DNA of 64,000 nucleotides. Origin: LZORAL124-50-18 sp051208045 (GTDB taxonomy: Bacteria; Pseudomonadota; Gammaproteobacteria; Pseudomonadales; Oleiphilaceae). Numbering within the stretch: position 1 is the stretch's first letter; each line of letters opens with the position of its first letter. The translations under genes were made by a program, and so were the position numbers. Below are positions 42,594 through 51,233 of this stretch, piece by piece. The DNA lies in assembly GCA_051208045.1 (NCBI GenBank), contig JBPJFY010000001.1:1116001-1180000 (forward strand). Direction: 5' to 3'. The notes beneath the pieces were generated by a model. That model made no database searches and was not told the origin of the DNA. It saw only the letters and a program-made list of their open reading frames with translations.

Positions 42594-44594
42594 ATGAAGG
42601 AAAATGGCTCACGCTCCATCCATACGTTGTTTATTGATGACTCAGGTGATGACGTATTACTTATTTTACGTGAACTGCGGAAGGGCTTTTCCGAGGTGCA
42701 TCATCATCAGGTAGATACGCCTTCTGGCCTGCGTGACGCCCTCGACCAGGGTCCGTGGGATCTGATCATCACCGACTACTACATGCCCGGATTTTCAGCG
42801 GAAGAGGCGTTGGCAATCTACCACGAATTTTCATTGGATGTGCCTGTGATCCTCATGTCCGGTGCCGTGGGTGAAGAAGCGGCTGTCGCCATCATGAAAG
42901 CCGGGGCGCATGATTTCGTGATGAAAGACAAAATGGCGCGCCTTATCCCGGTCGTGACCCGAGAGTTGCAGGAAGCAGAAAATCGCCGTGCCAAAAAAGC
43001 CGCAGAACGCGCCAGTGAGGCAAAAAGTTTGTTTCTCGCAAACATGAGTCATGAGATCAGGACGCCTATGAGCGGTGTCATCGGCATGGCCGGATTACTG
43101 GCGGACACCGCGCTAACCACGTTGCAAAAAGAGTATGTCACGGCGATCCAGTCTTCCAGTGAGGCATTGATGGCAATGCTCAATGACATTCTGGATATCT
43201 CAAAAATTGAAGCGGGCAAGTTGGAGCTGGACCCGATTCGACTGAATCTGCGCGATCTGGTTGCTGAGACTTTTGATGTTTTGAACATCAAAGCATTGAA
43301 CAAAGAAATCCCCTCATATTATGCAATCGATGCGAAAATTCCGGACATCCTTATTGGTGACCCCGTACGCATTCGTCAGATACTCATGAATCTGATCTCC
43401 AACGCCATCAAATTCACTTCCAAAGGCTTTGTCCGGCTGCTGATCCGCGCTGACGATGTTTGTGATGGTCGTATGAGATTGACATTCAGCGTGACTGATA
43501 CGGGCATCGGAATACCTCCAGAAAGAATTCCCTATATTTTTCAAGAGTATACGCAGGCGGATCGCTCAACGACCCGACATTACGGGGGAACCGGACTGGG
43601 ATTGAGTATTTGCAAGCGACTCGCAGAGTTGATGCACGGGTCGATCGACGCCCAAAGCCAGGTGGGCGAGGGGACAGAGTTCACTTTCAAAGTGTCGCTT
43701 GGCCTGGAACGAGGTGCTGCAGCGCCCGCAGTGCGATGTCCCGCTTTTCAGCGCATTCTTTACGTTACCGCACAAAATGCGACGCCTGAAGTGCGTGCGG
43801 GTGCGGCCATTCTGAAATCGCTATTAGCTCCTTATGGCGAGACACTCCTGGTGCGTGACCGGGCAGCACTGACGGAACAGGAGCTCCACCGTCTCAGTCC
43901 TTCACTGGTGGTTTTTGACGCCTTTGATGATGTGCTGCCCTTGATCCGGCAATTTCGAACGGCTGATCTGATTGCTTGTCCAAGAACATTGTACGTCGGG
44001 CAACGCGCTTCTCGCGATGCCATGGATCAATGTGAACAGCAGGGCGTTCATGGGTACCTGTGTCATCCAGTGCATCCGGGTGCACTTGAAACGGTCATGG
44101 AAGGGCTTACGCACGCGAGTTTGGAGTCAACATCTCTGGTGACCCGGTTCAGTCGAGAAGCCGGTCAATGGGAAGGTACGCCGGCACTCCCCGATGTGAT
44201 GATCACATCCCCCCTTCAGGTGCTTCTTGTGGAGGATAACTCCGTCAATCAAAAAGTTGCGTCGCACATGCTTCGTAAACTGGGGTGCCGCACACGTACT
44301 GTGGATGATGGGGAAAAAGCCGTGGCCGCCTATAAAGATCAGCGTTATGACCTGATTCTCATGGATTGCGAAATGCCGCGGATGAATGGGTATGATGCCT
44401 GCGCCACTATTCGCCAGTTGGAAACGGAAATGTGGTCAACCACGCCTATCTATGCGCTTACTGCCAGTGCGTTGGAAGAAGACAAAAAGCGCTGCGTGGA
44501 GGCTGGTATGAATGGTGTGCTCATCAAACCGATCGATAGTCAGACGCTGAAATCCATCATTCACGAAGTTCGAGTCCAGAGCGCGCCCCGGTAG
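42594..44594 (+). CDS. Multi-receiver hybrid histidine kinase
   Basis: A 666-residue cytoplasmic signalling protein with no membrane segment. Order of domains: receiver 1 (phospho-Asp about D61 in LIITDYYMPG), HisKA with NMSHEIRTPM (His153), HATPase (GTGLGLSICKRLAELMHG), a degenerate receiver-like region (about 385-500; LVVFDAFDD, CHPVHPG where Lys-Pro is expected), and a final receiver (MDCEMPRMNGYD with D591, KP at 645-646). An N-terminal receiver before the kinase suggests control by another kinase. The partner output is not encoded next to it. Confidence 0.88.
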   Translation: MKENGSRSIHTLFIDDSGDDVLLILRELRKGFSEVHHHQVDTPSGLRDALDQGPWDLIITDYYMPGFSAEEALAIYHEFSLDVPVILMSGAVGEEAAVAIMKAGAHDFVMKDKMARLIPVVTRELQEAENRRAKKAAERASEAKSLFLANMSHEIRTPMSGVIGMAGLLADTALTTLQKEYVTAIQSSSEALMAMLNDILDISKIEAGKLELDPIRLNLRDLVAETFDVLNIKALNKEIPSYYAIDAKIPDILIGDPVRIRQILMNLISNAIKFTSKGFVRLLIRADDVCDGRMRLTFSVTDTGIGIPPERIPYIFQEYTQADRSTTRHYGGTGLGLSICKRLAELMHGSIDAQSQVGEGTEFTFKVSLGLERGAAAPAVRCPAFQRILYVTAQNATPEVRAGAAILKSLLAPYGETLLVRDRAALTEQELHRLSPSLVVFDAFDDVLPLIRQFRTADLIACPRTLYVGQRASRDAMDQCEQQGVHGYLCHPVHPGALETVMEGLTHASLESTSLVTRFSREAGQWEGTPALPDVMITSPLQVLLVEDNSVNQKVASHMLRKLGCRTRTVDDGEKAVAAYKDQRYDLILMDCEMPRMNGYDACATIRQLETEMWSTTPIYALTASALEEDKKRCVEAGMNGVLIKPIDSQTLKSIIHEVRVQSAPR

Positions 44595-44635
44595 CGCCAG
44601 CAGGCCATTTCTTCAGTCATCCGAATTAAGATAAG

Positions 44636-44668
44636 AATAACTTATTCAATGGTAATAAATAAGTTATT
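44636..44668. promoter_or_regulatory. Perfect 11-bp inverted repeat
   Basis: AATAACTTATT (44636-44646) and AATAAGTTATT (44658-44668) are exact reverse complements with an 11-base spacer, 85-118 bases before the SDR gene. The lack of GC and of a T-run argues against a terminator; an operator for the SDR/isomerase unit is plausible. TATAGATTAT follows as a -10 candidate. Confidence 0.5.
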
Positions 44669-44753
44669 TATCAATGCTTCTGTATAGATTATCTTACTGT
44701 TCAACGTTGTTTGGCAAATCGTTTAGATTGATCGGGAAGGGGGCGGTGAGATC

Positions 44754-45482
44754 ATGAGTACAAAACAGGTAGCTCTGGTCGTTGGTGCGGGTGATGCCAT
44801 TGGCAGTGCCATCGCCAAGGCATTTGCAGAAAAAGGATATACCGTGTGTATGGCGAGACGGACTCATCAACCGGTGGCAGCTTACGCGGAAACACTCCGA
44901 GGAGAAGGCTATGATGCCCACGGCTTTAGCCTGGATGCCCGTAAAGAAGCGGAAGTAGAGGCTCTGTTCGAGAAGATCGAAACCGAGATTGGTCCGCTGG
45001 ACGTAGTGGTGTTCAACGTGGGTGCCAATGTGCCGATGAGCATTTTGGATACCTCTGCGCAGAAGTTCTCCAAAATATGGGAGATGGCGTGTTTTGCCGG
45101 ATTTCTGGTCGGACGGGAAGCCGCGAGAAAAATGGTGTCTCGCAAGCGGGGGACAATTCTGTTTACCGGGGCGACGGCCAGTATCCGTGGCGGGGCGGTA
45201 TTCGGGGCTTTCGCCAGTGCAAAACATGGCTTACGTGCGCTTGCGCAGAGTATGGCCAGGGAATTGGGTCCGAAGAATATCCACGTTGCCCATGTCATTA
45301 TTGATGCGGCGGTGGAAACGCAGTGGATCAAAGAAAATCACCCCAAGTATACAGCGTTGGCGGAGAAGGATGGCATTGTTCAGCCTGAAGCGCTGGCCAG
45401 AAATTACGTGATGTTGCATGAACAGCCGCGCAATGCGTGGACGTTCGAGTTAGATGTTCGCCCCTGGATTGAAAACTGGTAA
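44754..45482 (+). CDS. Short-chain dehydrogenase/reductase
   Basis: A 242-residue SDR with a Rossmann start (VALVVGAGDAIGSAIAKAFAE). The usual catalytic YxxxK is not clearly present: the GAVFGAFASAKHGLRALAQ stretch has Phe/Ala where Tyr is expected and keeps the Lys. This is typical of an atypical SDR subgroup and may affect activity. It is 28 bases upstream of the isomerase gene and they are likely co-transcribed. Confidence 0.85.
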   Translation: MSTKQVALVVGAGDAIGSAIAKAFAEKGYTVCMARRTHQPVAAYAETLRGEGYDAHGFSLDARKEAEVEALFEKIETEIGPLDVVVFNVGANVPMSILDTSAQKFSKIWEMACFAGFLVGREAARKMVSRKRGTILFTGATASIRGGAVFGAFASAKHGLRALAQSMARELGPKNIHVAHVIIDAAVETQWIKENHPKYTALAEKDGIVQPEALARNYVMLHEQPRNAWTFELDVRPWIENW

Positions 45483-45510
45483 AAAATTCTCAGAAATTGG
45501 AGACAGTGTA

Positions 45511-46101
45511 ATGACAAAAACCATCGAGTTTTACTTTGACTTTGGCAGCCCAACGGCTTATCTGGCGCATACCCAATTGAAGAAAATGGCAGAGAAACAC
45601 GGCGCTCAGCTGGTGTATGAGCCCATGCTGCTGGGTGCGGTGCACAAAGCCACGAATAATATTCCACCGGGTCTGGTGCCACTCAAAGGCCGGTACATGT
45701 TGATGCATGATTTGCCACGATTTGTCCGTCGATATGGCGTGCCCTTTAAAATGAATCCGCATTTTCCGATCAACACGCTGGGCTTAATGCGCGGCTGTTT
45801 TGCGGCCAGAGCGTTGGATTGTTTCGACACTTACGTGGATGCTGTTTTTAACGCCGTTTGGGTGGATGGCCTGAAAATGGGAGATGAAGGTGTGTTTCGC
45901 GACGCGCTGAACGTCGCGGGATTGGATGCAGACCGATTAATTGCACTTACTTCCGAAACCAGCATCAAAGAAGCGCTGAAAGCCAACACGGACAAAGCGG
46001 TGTCGAAAGGCTGTTTCGGCGCTCCCGTGATGTTTGTGGGCGATGAGATGTTCTTTGGCCAGGATCGACTGGATTTCCTGGAAGAAGCGCTTGCCGGGTA
46101 A
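45511..46101 (+). CDS. DsbA-fold 2-hydroxychromene-2-carboxylate isomerase-like protein
   Basis: A 196-residue GST-kappa/DsbA-fold protein. The start IEFYFDFGSPTAYLAHTQL has the family Ser in place of the redox CxxC, and KGCFGAPVMFVGDEMFFGQD is the conserved C-terminal part. The family isomerises a glutathione adduct in naphthalene-type degradation but is widespread in bacteria without it, so only the fold is certain. The GGAGACAG upstream sets the ATG at 45511. Confidence 0.85.
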   Translation: MTKTIEFYFDFGSPTAYLAHTQLKKMAEKHGAQLVYEPMLLGAVHKATNNIPPGLVPLKGRYMLMHDLPRFVRRYGVPFKMNPHFPINTLGLMRGCFAARALDCFDTYVDAVFNAVWVDGLKMGDEGVFRDALNVAGLDADRLIALTSETSIKEALKANTDKAVSKGCFGAPVMFVGDEMFFGQDRLDFLEEALAG

Positions 46102-46104
46102 CCG

Positions 46105-46767
46105 TTAGTGCTTTCGAAACAGGGTGAGTCCATCTGCCACGGGAATCATGCACATGTCGCCGCGTTTCTCTTGCTTGAGCTTTTGATTTAACCTGCGCAA
46201 GGCTATAGTGTCAGCGTCCTGTTCACGCCGGTCGCTGACCTTGCCCCCCCAGAGTACGTTATCAAACAAGATCAGGCCACCTGATCGTAGCAGCGTAAGA
46301 CACAACTCGAAGTAGGTGTCGTAATTCTCTTTGTCAGCGTCAATGAACGCGAAGTCATAGGTTGACTTTTCGCCTTGGTCAATCAGTGCACGCAAGGTGT
46401 TTTCTGCAGGTGCCAGAGTCAGGTGAATTTTCTCGTGCAGGTTGGCTTGGCGCCAATAGGTCTTTGCGATGTTCGTCCAGGTTTCACTGACATCACAGCA
46501 GTGAAGTTTGCCATCGGCGGGTAATGCTGAGGCAATACAGAGCGCGCTGTATCCGGTAAATGTGCCCACTTCCAGCGCTTTCCGTGCCCCAATCAATTTA
46601 CATAAGAACTTCAAAAATTGCCCCTGTTCCGGGGCAATCTGCATTCGTGCCATTTTGTCTTGAGCCGTTACCGCACGCAGTTCTCGTAGTATCGGACCTT
46701 CCTCCGGGTTGGCATCAAGCAGGTACTGATATAGGTTATCGTTGAGGTTCAGAGTGCGGTTGCTCAT
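46105..46767 (-). CDS. Class I SAM O-methyltransferase (CCoAOMT family)
   Basis: A 220-residue methyltransferase with KALEVGTFTGYSALCIASAL near residue 58-77, the metal/substrate signature AFIDADKENYDTYFE near 139 and LFDNVLWGGKV near 165. The family methylates catechol-type hydroxyls with a divalent metal. Its stop is 3 bases from the convergent isomerase gene. Confidence 0.88.
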   Translation of the reverse strand: MSNRTLNLNDNLYQYLLDANPEEGPILRELRAVTAQDKMARMQIAPEQGQFLKFLCKLIGARKALEVGTFTGYSALCIASALPADGKLHCCDVSETWTNIAKTYWRQANLHEKIHLTLAPAENTLRALIDQGEKSTYDFAFIDADKENYDTYFELCLTLLRSGGLILFDNVLWGGKVSDRREQDADTIALRRLNQKLKQEKRGDMCMIPVADGLTLFRKH

Positions 46768-46852
46768 TTATCTTCCTTTGCAATGGTGATTAGAGCACCC
46801 CATATTGACGGCAAATGGCTCAAGTTTCAAATACACTCCCTTCCTGGCGATA

Positions 46853-47239
46853 TTAGCCAAATTCAAAGTGGAACTCTGACACAACCTGGACTGGCGTTTT
46901 GTCCGGGTTTTCGTCGGCAGGACTGTACCGATATTTTTTGAGCGCTTTCAAACCTGAGTAATCAAGTAAGTTTTCTGGCTGAGATTCGATAATTTCCGGA
47001 TTAAAAACATTCCCGTTGGAATCGATAATGTACTTGATTTTAATATAGCCTTTGGTGCCGCTCGGGGGTCTGTGCGTTTCAGGGATTCTGAAGCCCAGGT
47101 ATTTGTTCTTAAGCAGCCAATACTTAGGTAGCTCATCAGCAGAAATTACATGCACGTCTGAGTGTAGAGTCATGGGTTGCTTTCCTGCACAGCCTGCCAG
47201 CGTCAGCAAAATGATTGCTACCAATACCGATTTCATCAT
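46853..47239 (-). CDS. TonB-C-terminal-domain lipoprotein
   Basis: A 128-residue protein with a lipoprotein signal (LLTLAGC lipobox, Cys17) followed by a short TonB C-terminal domain (GYIKIKYIIDSNGNVFNPEI ... LKALKKYRYSPA). Unlike a full TonB it lacks the N-terminal membrane anchor and the proline-rich spacer, so it would be an outer-membrane-tethered or periplasmic TonB-fold protein of unknown partner. Confidence 0.8.
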   Translation of the reverse strand: MMKSVLVAIILLTLAGCAGKQPMTLHSDVHVISADELPKYWLLKNKYLGFRIPETHRPPSGTKGYIKIKYIIDSNGNVFNPEIIESQPENLLDYSGLKALKKYRYSPADENPDKTPVQVVSEFHFEFG

Positions 47240-47330
47240 CCTTTTCCTCTGAGTCCGTGAGTTTAAGGGGGGGCTCTGTACGAGCCGAGTGTTTAACGAA
47301 TTTTGTTACGGTTGTGTTTACTTAGGAAAT

Positions 47331-47363
47331 AAAAAAAGGCCGAGCACTGTGTGCTTGGCCTTT
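47331..47363 (-). terminator. Terminator downstream of tRNA-Met
   Basis: Read on the minus strand, AAAGGCCAAGCAC pairs with GTGCTCGGCCTTT around a 3-base loop and continues into a run of T residues. It lies just past the 3' end of the tRNA. Confidence 0.8.
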
Positions 47364-47371
47364 GAAAAAAG

Positions 47372-47448
47372 TGGTAGCAAGGGGCGGATTTGAACCGCCG
47401 ACCCCAGCATTATGAGTGCTGTGCTCTAACCAACTGAGCTACCTTGCC
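47372..47448 (-). tRNA. tRNA-Met (CAT anticodon)
   Basis: On the minus strand the gene reads GGCAAGGTAGCTCAGTTGGT onward to encoded CCA. The anticodon stem CAGCA/TGCTG encloses CTCATAA, giving anticodon CAT. The GGTTCAAATC T-arm is intact. The acceptor's first pair is a G-T wobble. The D-arm and length resemble elongator tRNA-Met. Lysidine-modified tRNA-Ile2 is also CAT, but the overall similarity favours Met. Confidence 0.9.
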
Positions 47449-47555
47449 ACGTCATTTGAGGCGCGTATTTTGTTGTTTTTGAGGGGGTATGTCAACCCCC
47501 TTCTTCCAGTATTGGGAAAGAATGTGTGCCGTCGTGTAATAGTTCGCCAAATCGA

Positions 47556-48647
47556 TTACACATTGAACCGGAAGTGGACAACATCGCCATCTTTAACGAT
47601 GTAGTCTTTCCCTTCCAGTCGCCACTTTCCGGCCTCTTTCGCGCCTTGTTCGCCTTTGAACTGAACGAAATCATCATAGGCGGTGACTTCTGCCCGAATA
47701 AAACCCTTCTCAAAGTCGGTATGAATGACTCCAGCGGCTTGGGGTGCAGTTGCGCCGACTTTTACGGTCCAGGCGCGCACTTCTTTTACTCCGGCAGTGA
47801 AGTAGGTTTGCAGCCCCAGCAGGCTGTACCCAGCACGAATAACGCGATCCAATCCGGGTTCTTCCATGCCAAGGTCTGCAAGAAACTCTTTCTTCTCGTC
47901 ATCTTCCAGTTCCGCAATTTCTGCTTCCAGTTTGTTACAGATAGGTACTACGACGGCATTTTCTGCTGCAGCGATCTCGCGCACGACATCCAGGTGCGGA
48001 TTGTTTTCGAAACCGTTCTCGTCCACGTTGGCAATGTACATGGTGGGCTTGATCGTCAGGAGGTGAATTTCCCTGAGAAGATGAAGCTCTTCAGCGCTGA
48101 GGCCGGCGGAGCGTACAGGTTTGGCTTCGTTCAACAGAGGAAGCAAACGCTCCATGATCTCGATCTGGGCTTTGGCGGTTTTGTCACCACCCTTTGCCAC
48201 TCGGGTCAGGCGTTTGATAGCTTTTTCAACACTTTCCAGATCAGCGAGCGCAAGTTCGGTGTTGATGACGTCAATGTCTTTGGCTGGGTCGACGGATGCC
48301 GCCACGTGTACGACGTTATCATCTTCAAAACAGCGTACAACATGGGCGATGGCATCGGTTTCCCGAATGTTGGCCAGGAACTGATTCCCCAGACCTTCGC
48401 CTTTCGACGCGCCTGCAACCAGTCCAGCGATATCGACAAACTCCATCGTTGTGGGCACGACGCGTTGTGGATTGATAATCTCTGACAGTTTGTCGAGGCG
48501 CGGGTCCGGCATCGGCACCACACCGGCGTTGGGTTCAATAGTGCAGAACGGAAAGTTTTCCGCGCCGATACCGGCCTTTGTGAGTGCATTGAACAGGGTG
48601 GACTTACCGACGTTTGGCAAACCAACGATGCCACAATTAAAACCCAT
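47556..48647 (-). CDS. ychF: YchF/Obg-family ATPase
   Basis: A 363-residue P-loop protein. GLPNVGKSTLFNALTKAG at the N-terminus is the Walker A, and NVDENGFENNPHLD and the C-terminal TGS-like end (DGDVVHFRFNV) are present. YchF binds ATP in preference to GTP and associates with ribosomes; it is involved in the oxidative-stress response. The usual pth neighbour follows upstream in transcription order. Confidence 0.97.
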   Translation of the reverse strand: MGFNCGIVGLPNVGKSTLFNALTKAGIGAENFPFCTIEPNAGVVPMPDPRLDKLSEIINPQRVVPTTMEFVDIAGLVAGASKGEGLGNQFLANIRETDAIAHVVRCFEDDNVVHVAASVDPAKDIDVINTELALADLESVEKAIKRLTRVAKGGDKTAKAQIEIMERLLPLLNEAKPVRSAGLSAEELHLLREIHLLTIKPTMYIANVDENGFENNPHLDVVREIAAAENAVVVPICNKLEAEIAELEDDEKKEFLADLGMEEPGLDRVIRAGYSLLGLQTYFTAGVKEVRAWTVKVGATAPQAAGVIHTDFEKGFIRAEVTAYDDFVQFKGEQGAKEAGKWRLEGKDYIVKDGDVVHFRFNV

Positions 48648-48673
48648 GATTCTTTCCTGTAAAAAGCGCGTAG

Positions 48674-49264
48674 TCAGGCCTTGGCAGGCTTATACGCATT
48701 AACTTTGTTCATAGCGACCTGGAATTCACCTTTTACCAGGTGATCCAGCACTCGTTCCGTTTCCCGGAATGCATCTTCGAGCAGGGTGGATTCCGATTGG
48801 CCCAGCTTGCCCAGTACGTGTCCTGTTACCTTTTCTTTGGCTCCAGGATGATCAATCCCCAGCCGAAGACGATGAAATTCCTTGTTCCCGTCCAGCGCTT
48901 TGATGATGTCTCTCAACCCATTGTGGCCACCATGGCCGCCGCCGGTCTTCAGTTTTACCGCGCCACAGGGAATGTCCAATTCATCGTGAGCGACCAGAAT
49001 AGATTCTGGTTCGATATTGTAGTAATTGGCCAGAGCCTGAACCGCCATCCCGCTTCGGTTCATATAGGTCGTTGGGATCAGAAGGTGAACATCACGACTA
49101 TGCGCAATGATCTTTGTGTAAAAGCCGTGGAATTTTTTTTCCTGGCGCAGTGAAGCATTAAAAGCACTGCATAGGTGGGAAACGAAAAGAGCCCCGGCAT
49201 TGTGTCGGGTGTTTTCGTATTCTTTTCCTGGATTTCCCAGGCCTACGATCAACTTGATTGACAC
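48674..49264 (-). CDS. pth: Peptidyl-tRNA hydrolase
   Basis: A 196-residue enzyme that releases peptide from peptidyl-tRNA. The N-terminal GLGNPGKEYENTRHNAGA has Asn10 and catalytic His20, followed by NRSGMAVQALANYY and HDELDIPCGAVKLKTGGG with Asp93-type residue. It has the full typical length and lies between rplY and ychF in the expected gammaproteobacterial order. Confidence 0.97.
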   Translation of the reverse strand: MSIKLIVGLGNPGKEYENTRHNAGALFVSHLCSAFNASLRQEKKFHGFYTKIIAHSRDVHLLIPTTYMNRSGMAVQALANYYNIEPESILVAHDELDIPCGAVKLKTGGGHGGHNGLRDIIKALDGNKEFHRLRLGIDHPGAKEKVTGHVLGKLGQSESTLLEDAFRETERVLDHLVKGEFQVAMNKVNAYKPAKA

Positions 49265-49330
49265 AATCGGAGCTCCTTAGTGTTCAGAATGCCGAGGCTT
49301 TAGGGCCAGGGCATCATGAAAAGGCAAGGA

Positions 49331-49957
49331 TTATTCTTCGCCAGACTCTTCTTCAGACGCTTCTTCTGTCGCACCCTTCAGTTTGTGAACAGAGGCAACA
49401 GGCAGGTTGTGGTCTTCACCGTGAGTCAATGCAACCAGAGTGACGCCTTTAGGCAGCACCAGGTCAGACAAGTGGACGATGGCATCCAGCTCAACAGCAG
49501 TCATATCAACTTCGATGTACTCTGGAAGATCCTTAGGCAAACAGCTGACTTCAACGTCAGTTAACTGGTGCTGGATCTTACCGCCACCCAACTTGACGCC
49601 TTTACAGGCTTCTTCGTTGATGAAGTGCAGCGGAACATTCACGTGCAGTTCAGTGTTCTTGGAGATGCGCAGAAAGTCTGCATGCACAACATAGCCCTTG
49701 GCGGGGTGACGTTGCAGATCTTTCAGAATGGCTGCTTGCTCCTGACCATCGTACTTAACCGTCAGTACGTGGGAGAAGAAGGCTTCGTTTTCCAGAGAGT
49801 GTGCCAAATCTTTTGCAATAACAGACAGATTGACGGGATCTTTGTCTTCGCCATAAAGAATGGCGGGCACTTTGCCTTCAAGACGACGCAGGCGGCGGCT
49901 CGCACCTTTCCCCTGTTCGCCACGAAGTTCTGCTTCGATGATGAAATCGTTACTCAT
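49331..49957 (-). CDS. rplY: 50S ribosomal protein L25/general stress protein Ctc
   Basis: A 208-residue long-form L25. The 5S rRNA-binding N-terminal domain (GASRRLRRLEGKVPAILYGE) is joined to a TL5/CTC C-terminal beta domain and an acidic tail (TEEASEEESGEE). The ATG at 49957 (MSNDFIIEAELR) is used because upstream in-frame sequence is not conserved. Confidence 0.95.
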   Translation of the reverse strand: MSNDFIIEAELRGEQGKGASRRLRRLEGKVPAILYGEDKDPVNLSVIAKDLAHSLENEAFFSHVLTVKYDGQEQAAILKDLQRHPAKGYVVHADFLRISKNTELHVNVPLHFINEEACKGVKLGGGKIQHQLTDVEVSCLPKDLPEYIEVDMTAVELDAIVHLSDLVLPKGVTLVALTHGEDHNLPVASVHKLKGATEEASEEESGEE

Positions 49958-50033
49958 GGTATTGTCCTGTAATTTGAGGTGTACGCTTTGGGTACACCAG
50001 GGTTTCTGCAGCTCGCGACCAAGCTGCACTGCT

Positions 50034-50084
50034 TTTTACCTGAGTTTGAATCAGGTAAAACGACCAAAGCCTCTGAATGAGGCT
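50034..50084 (-). terminator. Two hairpins between prs and rplY
   Basis: TTTTACCTGA (50034-50043) pairs perfectly with TCAGGTAAAA (50051-50060), and AGCCTC (50068-50073) pairs with GAGGCT (50079-50084). Neither has a classical T-run; on the minus strand GGCT is followed by TTGGTCGTTTT. They may attenuate read-through from prs to rplY. Confidence 0.45.
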
Positions 50085-50129
50085 CTGGAATGCTGTTTCA
50101 CGGGATCGAGTGCACGATTTTTTTGATGT

Positions 50130-51074
50130 TTAATCAAACAGCGCGCTGATCGACTCCTCGTTTGAAATTCTTCGAATGGACTCCGCCAGTAGGGGGGCCA
50201 ACGAGAGGACGCGGATTTTACCACATTTTTTCATTTTGTCATCTACTGGTATCGTGTCCGTAGTCACGAGTTCATCCAATGACGAGTTGTTGATGTTGTC
50301 CAGGGCTTTTCCAGACAATACCGGGTGGGTAATGTAAGCGACCACTTTTTCGGCACCGTGTTCTTTCAATGCGTCGGCCGCTTTGCACAATGTGCCTGCG
50401 GTATCCACAATGTCATCCACCAGGATACAGGTCTTCCCTTCCACATCCCCGATAATATGCATGACCTGAGACTCATTGGCTTGGGGGCGCCGCTTGTCGA
50501 TGATTGCCAGGTCGGCATCGTCCAGGCGCTTGGCAATTGCCCGGGCTCTTACTACACCGCCGACATCAGGTGAGACCACGACAAAATTTTCGTATTGCGT
50601 ACGTTCAATGTCGTCAATCAATGTCGGAGTCGCGTAAATGTTGTCGACAGGGATATCAAAAAATCCCTGAATCTGGTCTGCATGCAGGTCTACCGTCAGC
50701 AGACGGTCAAAACCCACTGAAGTCATCATGTCTGCGACCACACGAGCGCTGATGGGTACACGATTGGATCGTACGCGTCGGTCTTGTCTGGCATAACCGA
50801 AGTAGGGTACCACTGCGGTGATTCTACCGGCAGAAGCGCGCCTCAGTGCATCAGCCATGACAATGAGCTCCATCAGGTTGTCATTGGTCGGTGCGCACGT
50901 GGGCTGAATGATGAAAACGTCTCGTCCACGGACATTATCATTAATTTCGATGTTGATTTCGCCATCGCTGAATTTATCTACGGTGGCATTGCCCATCGGG
51001 ACGTGGAGTTTTTTTATGACCTGGTTGGCGAGCTCAGGATTCGCATTACCTGCAAAGACCATCAATTGGGACAC
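50130..51074 (-). CDS. prs: Ribose-phosphate pyrophosphokinase
   Basis: A 314-residue PRPP synthase. PTCAPTNDNLMEL, FGYARQDRR, and the PRPP loop CILVDDIVDTAGT are intact. It makes PRPP from ribose-5-phosphate and ATP for nucleotide, His and Trp synthesis. The GTG at 51074 (VSQLMVFAGN) is chosen for AAGGAT eight bases upstream and because related enzymes begin there. It follows tRNA-Gln on the same strand. Confidence 0.97.
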   Translation of the reverse strand: MSQLMVFAGNANPELANQVIKKLHVPMGNATVDKFSDGEINIEINDNVRGRDVFIIQPTCAPTNDNLMELIVMADALRRASAGRITAVVPYFGYARQDRRVRSNRVPISARVVADMMTSVGFDRLLTVDLHADQIQGFFDIPVDNIYATPTLIDDIERTQYENFVVVSPDVGGVVRARAIAKRLDDADLAIIDKRRPQANESQVMHIIGDVEGKTCILVDDIVDTAGTLCKAADALKEHGAEKVVAYITHPVLSGKALDNINNSSLDELVTTDTIPVDDKMKKCGKIRVLSLAPLLAESIRRISNEESISALFD

Positions 51075-51137
51075 GATACTATCCTTTGATTCTGAGAGAG
51101 TGCTTGTCTGTGTATTCAAGGGGAATAAAGAGAAAGT

Positions 51138-51212
51138 TGGCTGGGGTGGCTGGATTCGAACCAACGCATGGCAGGATCAAAACCTGCTGCCTTACCGCTT
51201 GGCGACACCCCA
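51138..51212 (-). tRNA. tRNA-Gln (TTG anticodon)
   Basis: On the minus strand TGGGGTGTCGCCAAGCGGTA opens the gene and ACCCCAGCCA closes it with encoded CCA. The anticodon stem GCAGG/CCTGC encloses TTTTGAT, anticodon TTG. The GGTTCGAATCC T-arm is complete. It sits between ispE and prs, the usual gammaproteobacterial position. Confidence 0.97.
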
Positions 51213-51233
51213 GTATAAATTAATAAAGGGTAG

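Noticed and set aside
47526..48485. Long plus-strand open frame opposite ychF (319 codons)
   Set aside because: Antisense to a conserved essential-type gene; its translation shows no recognisable motif.
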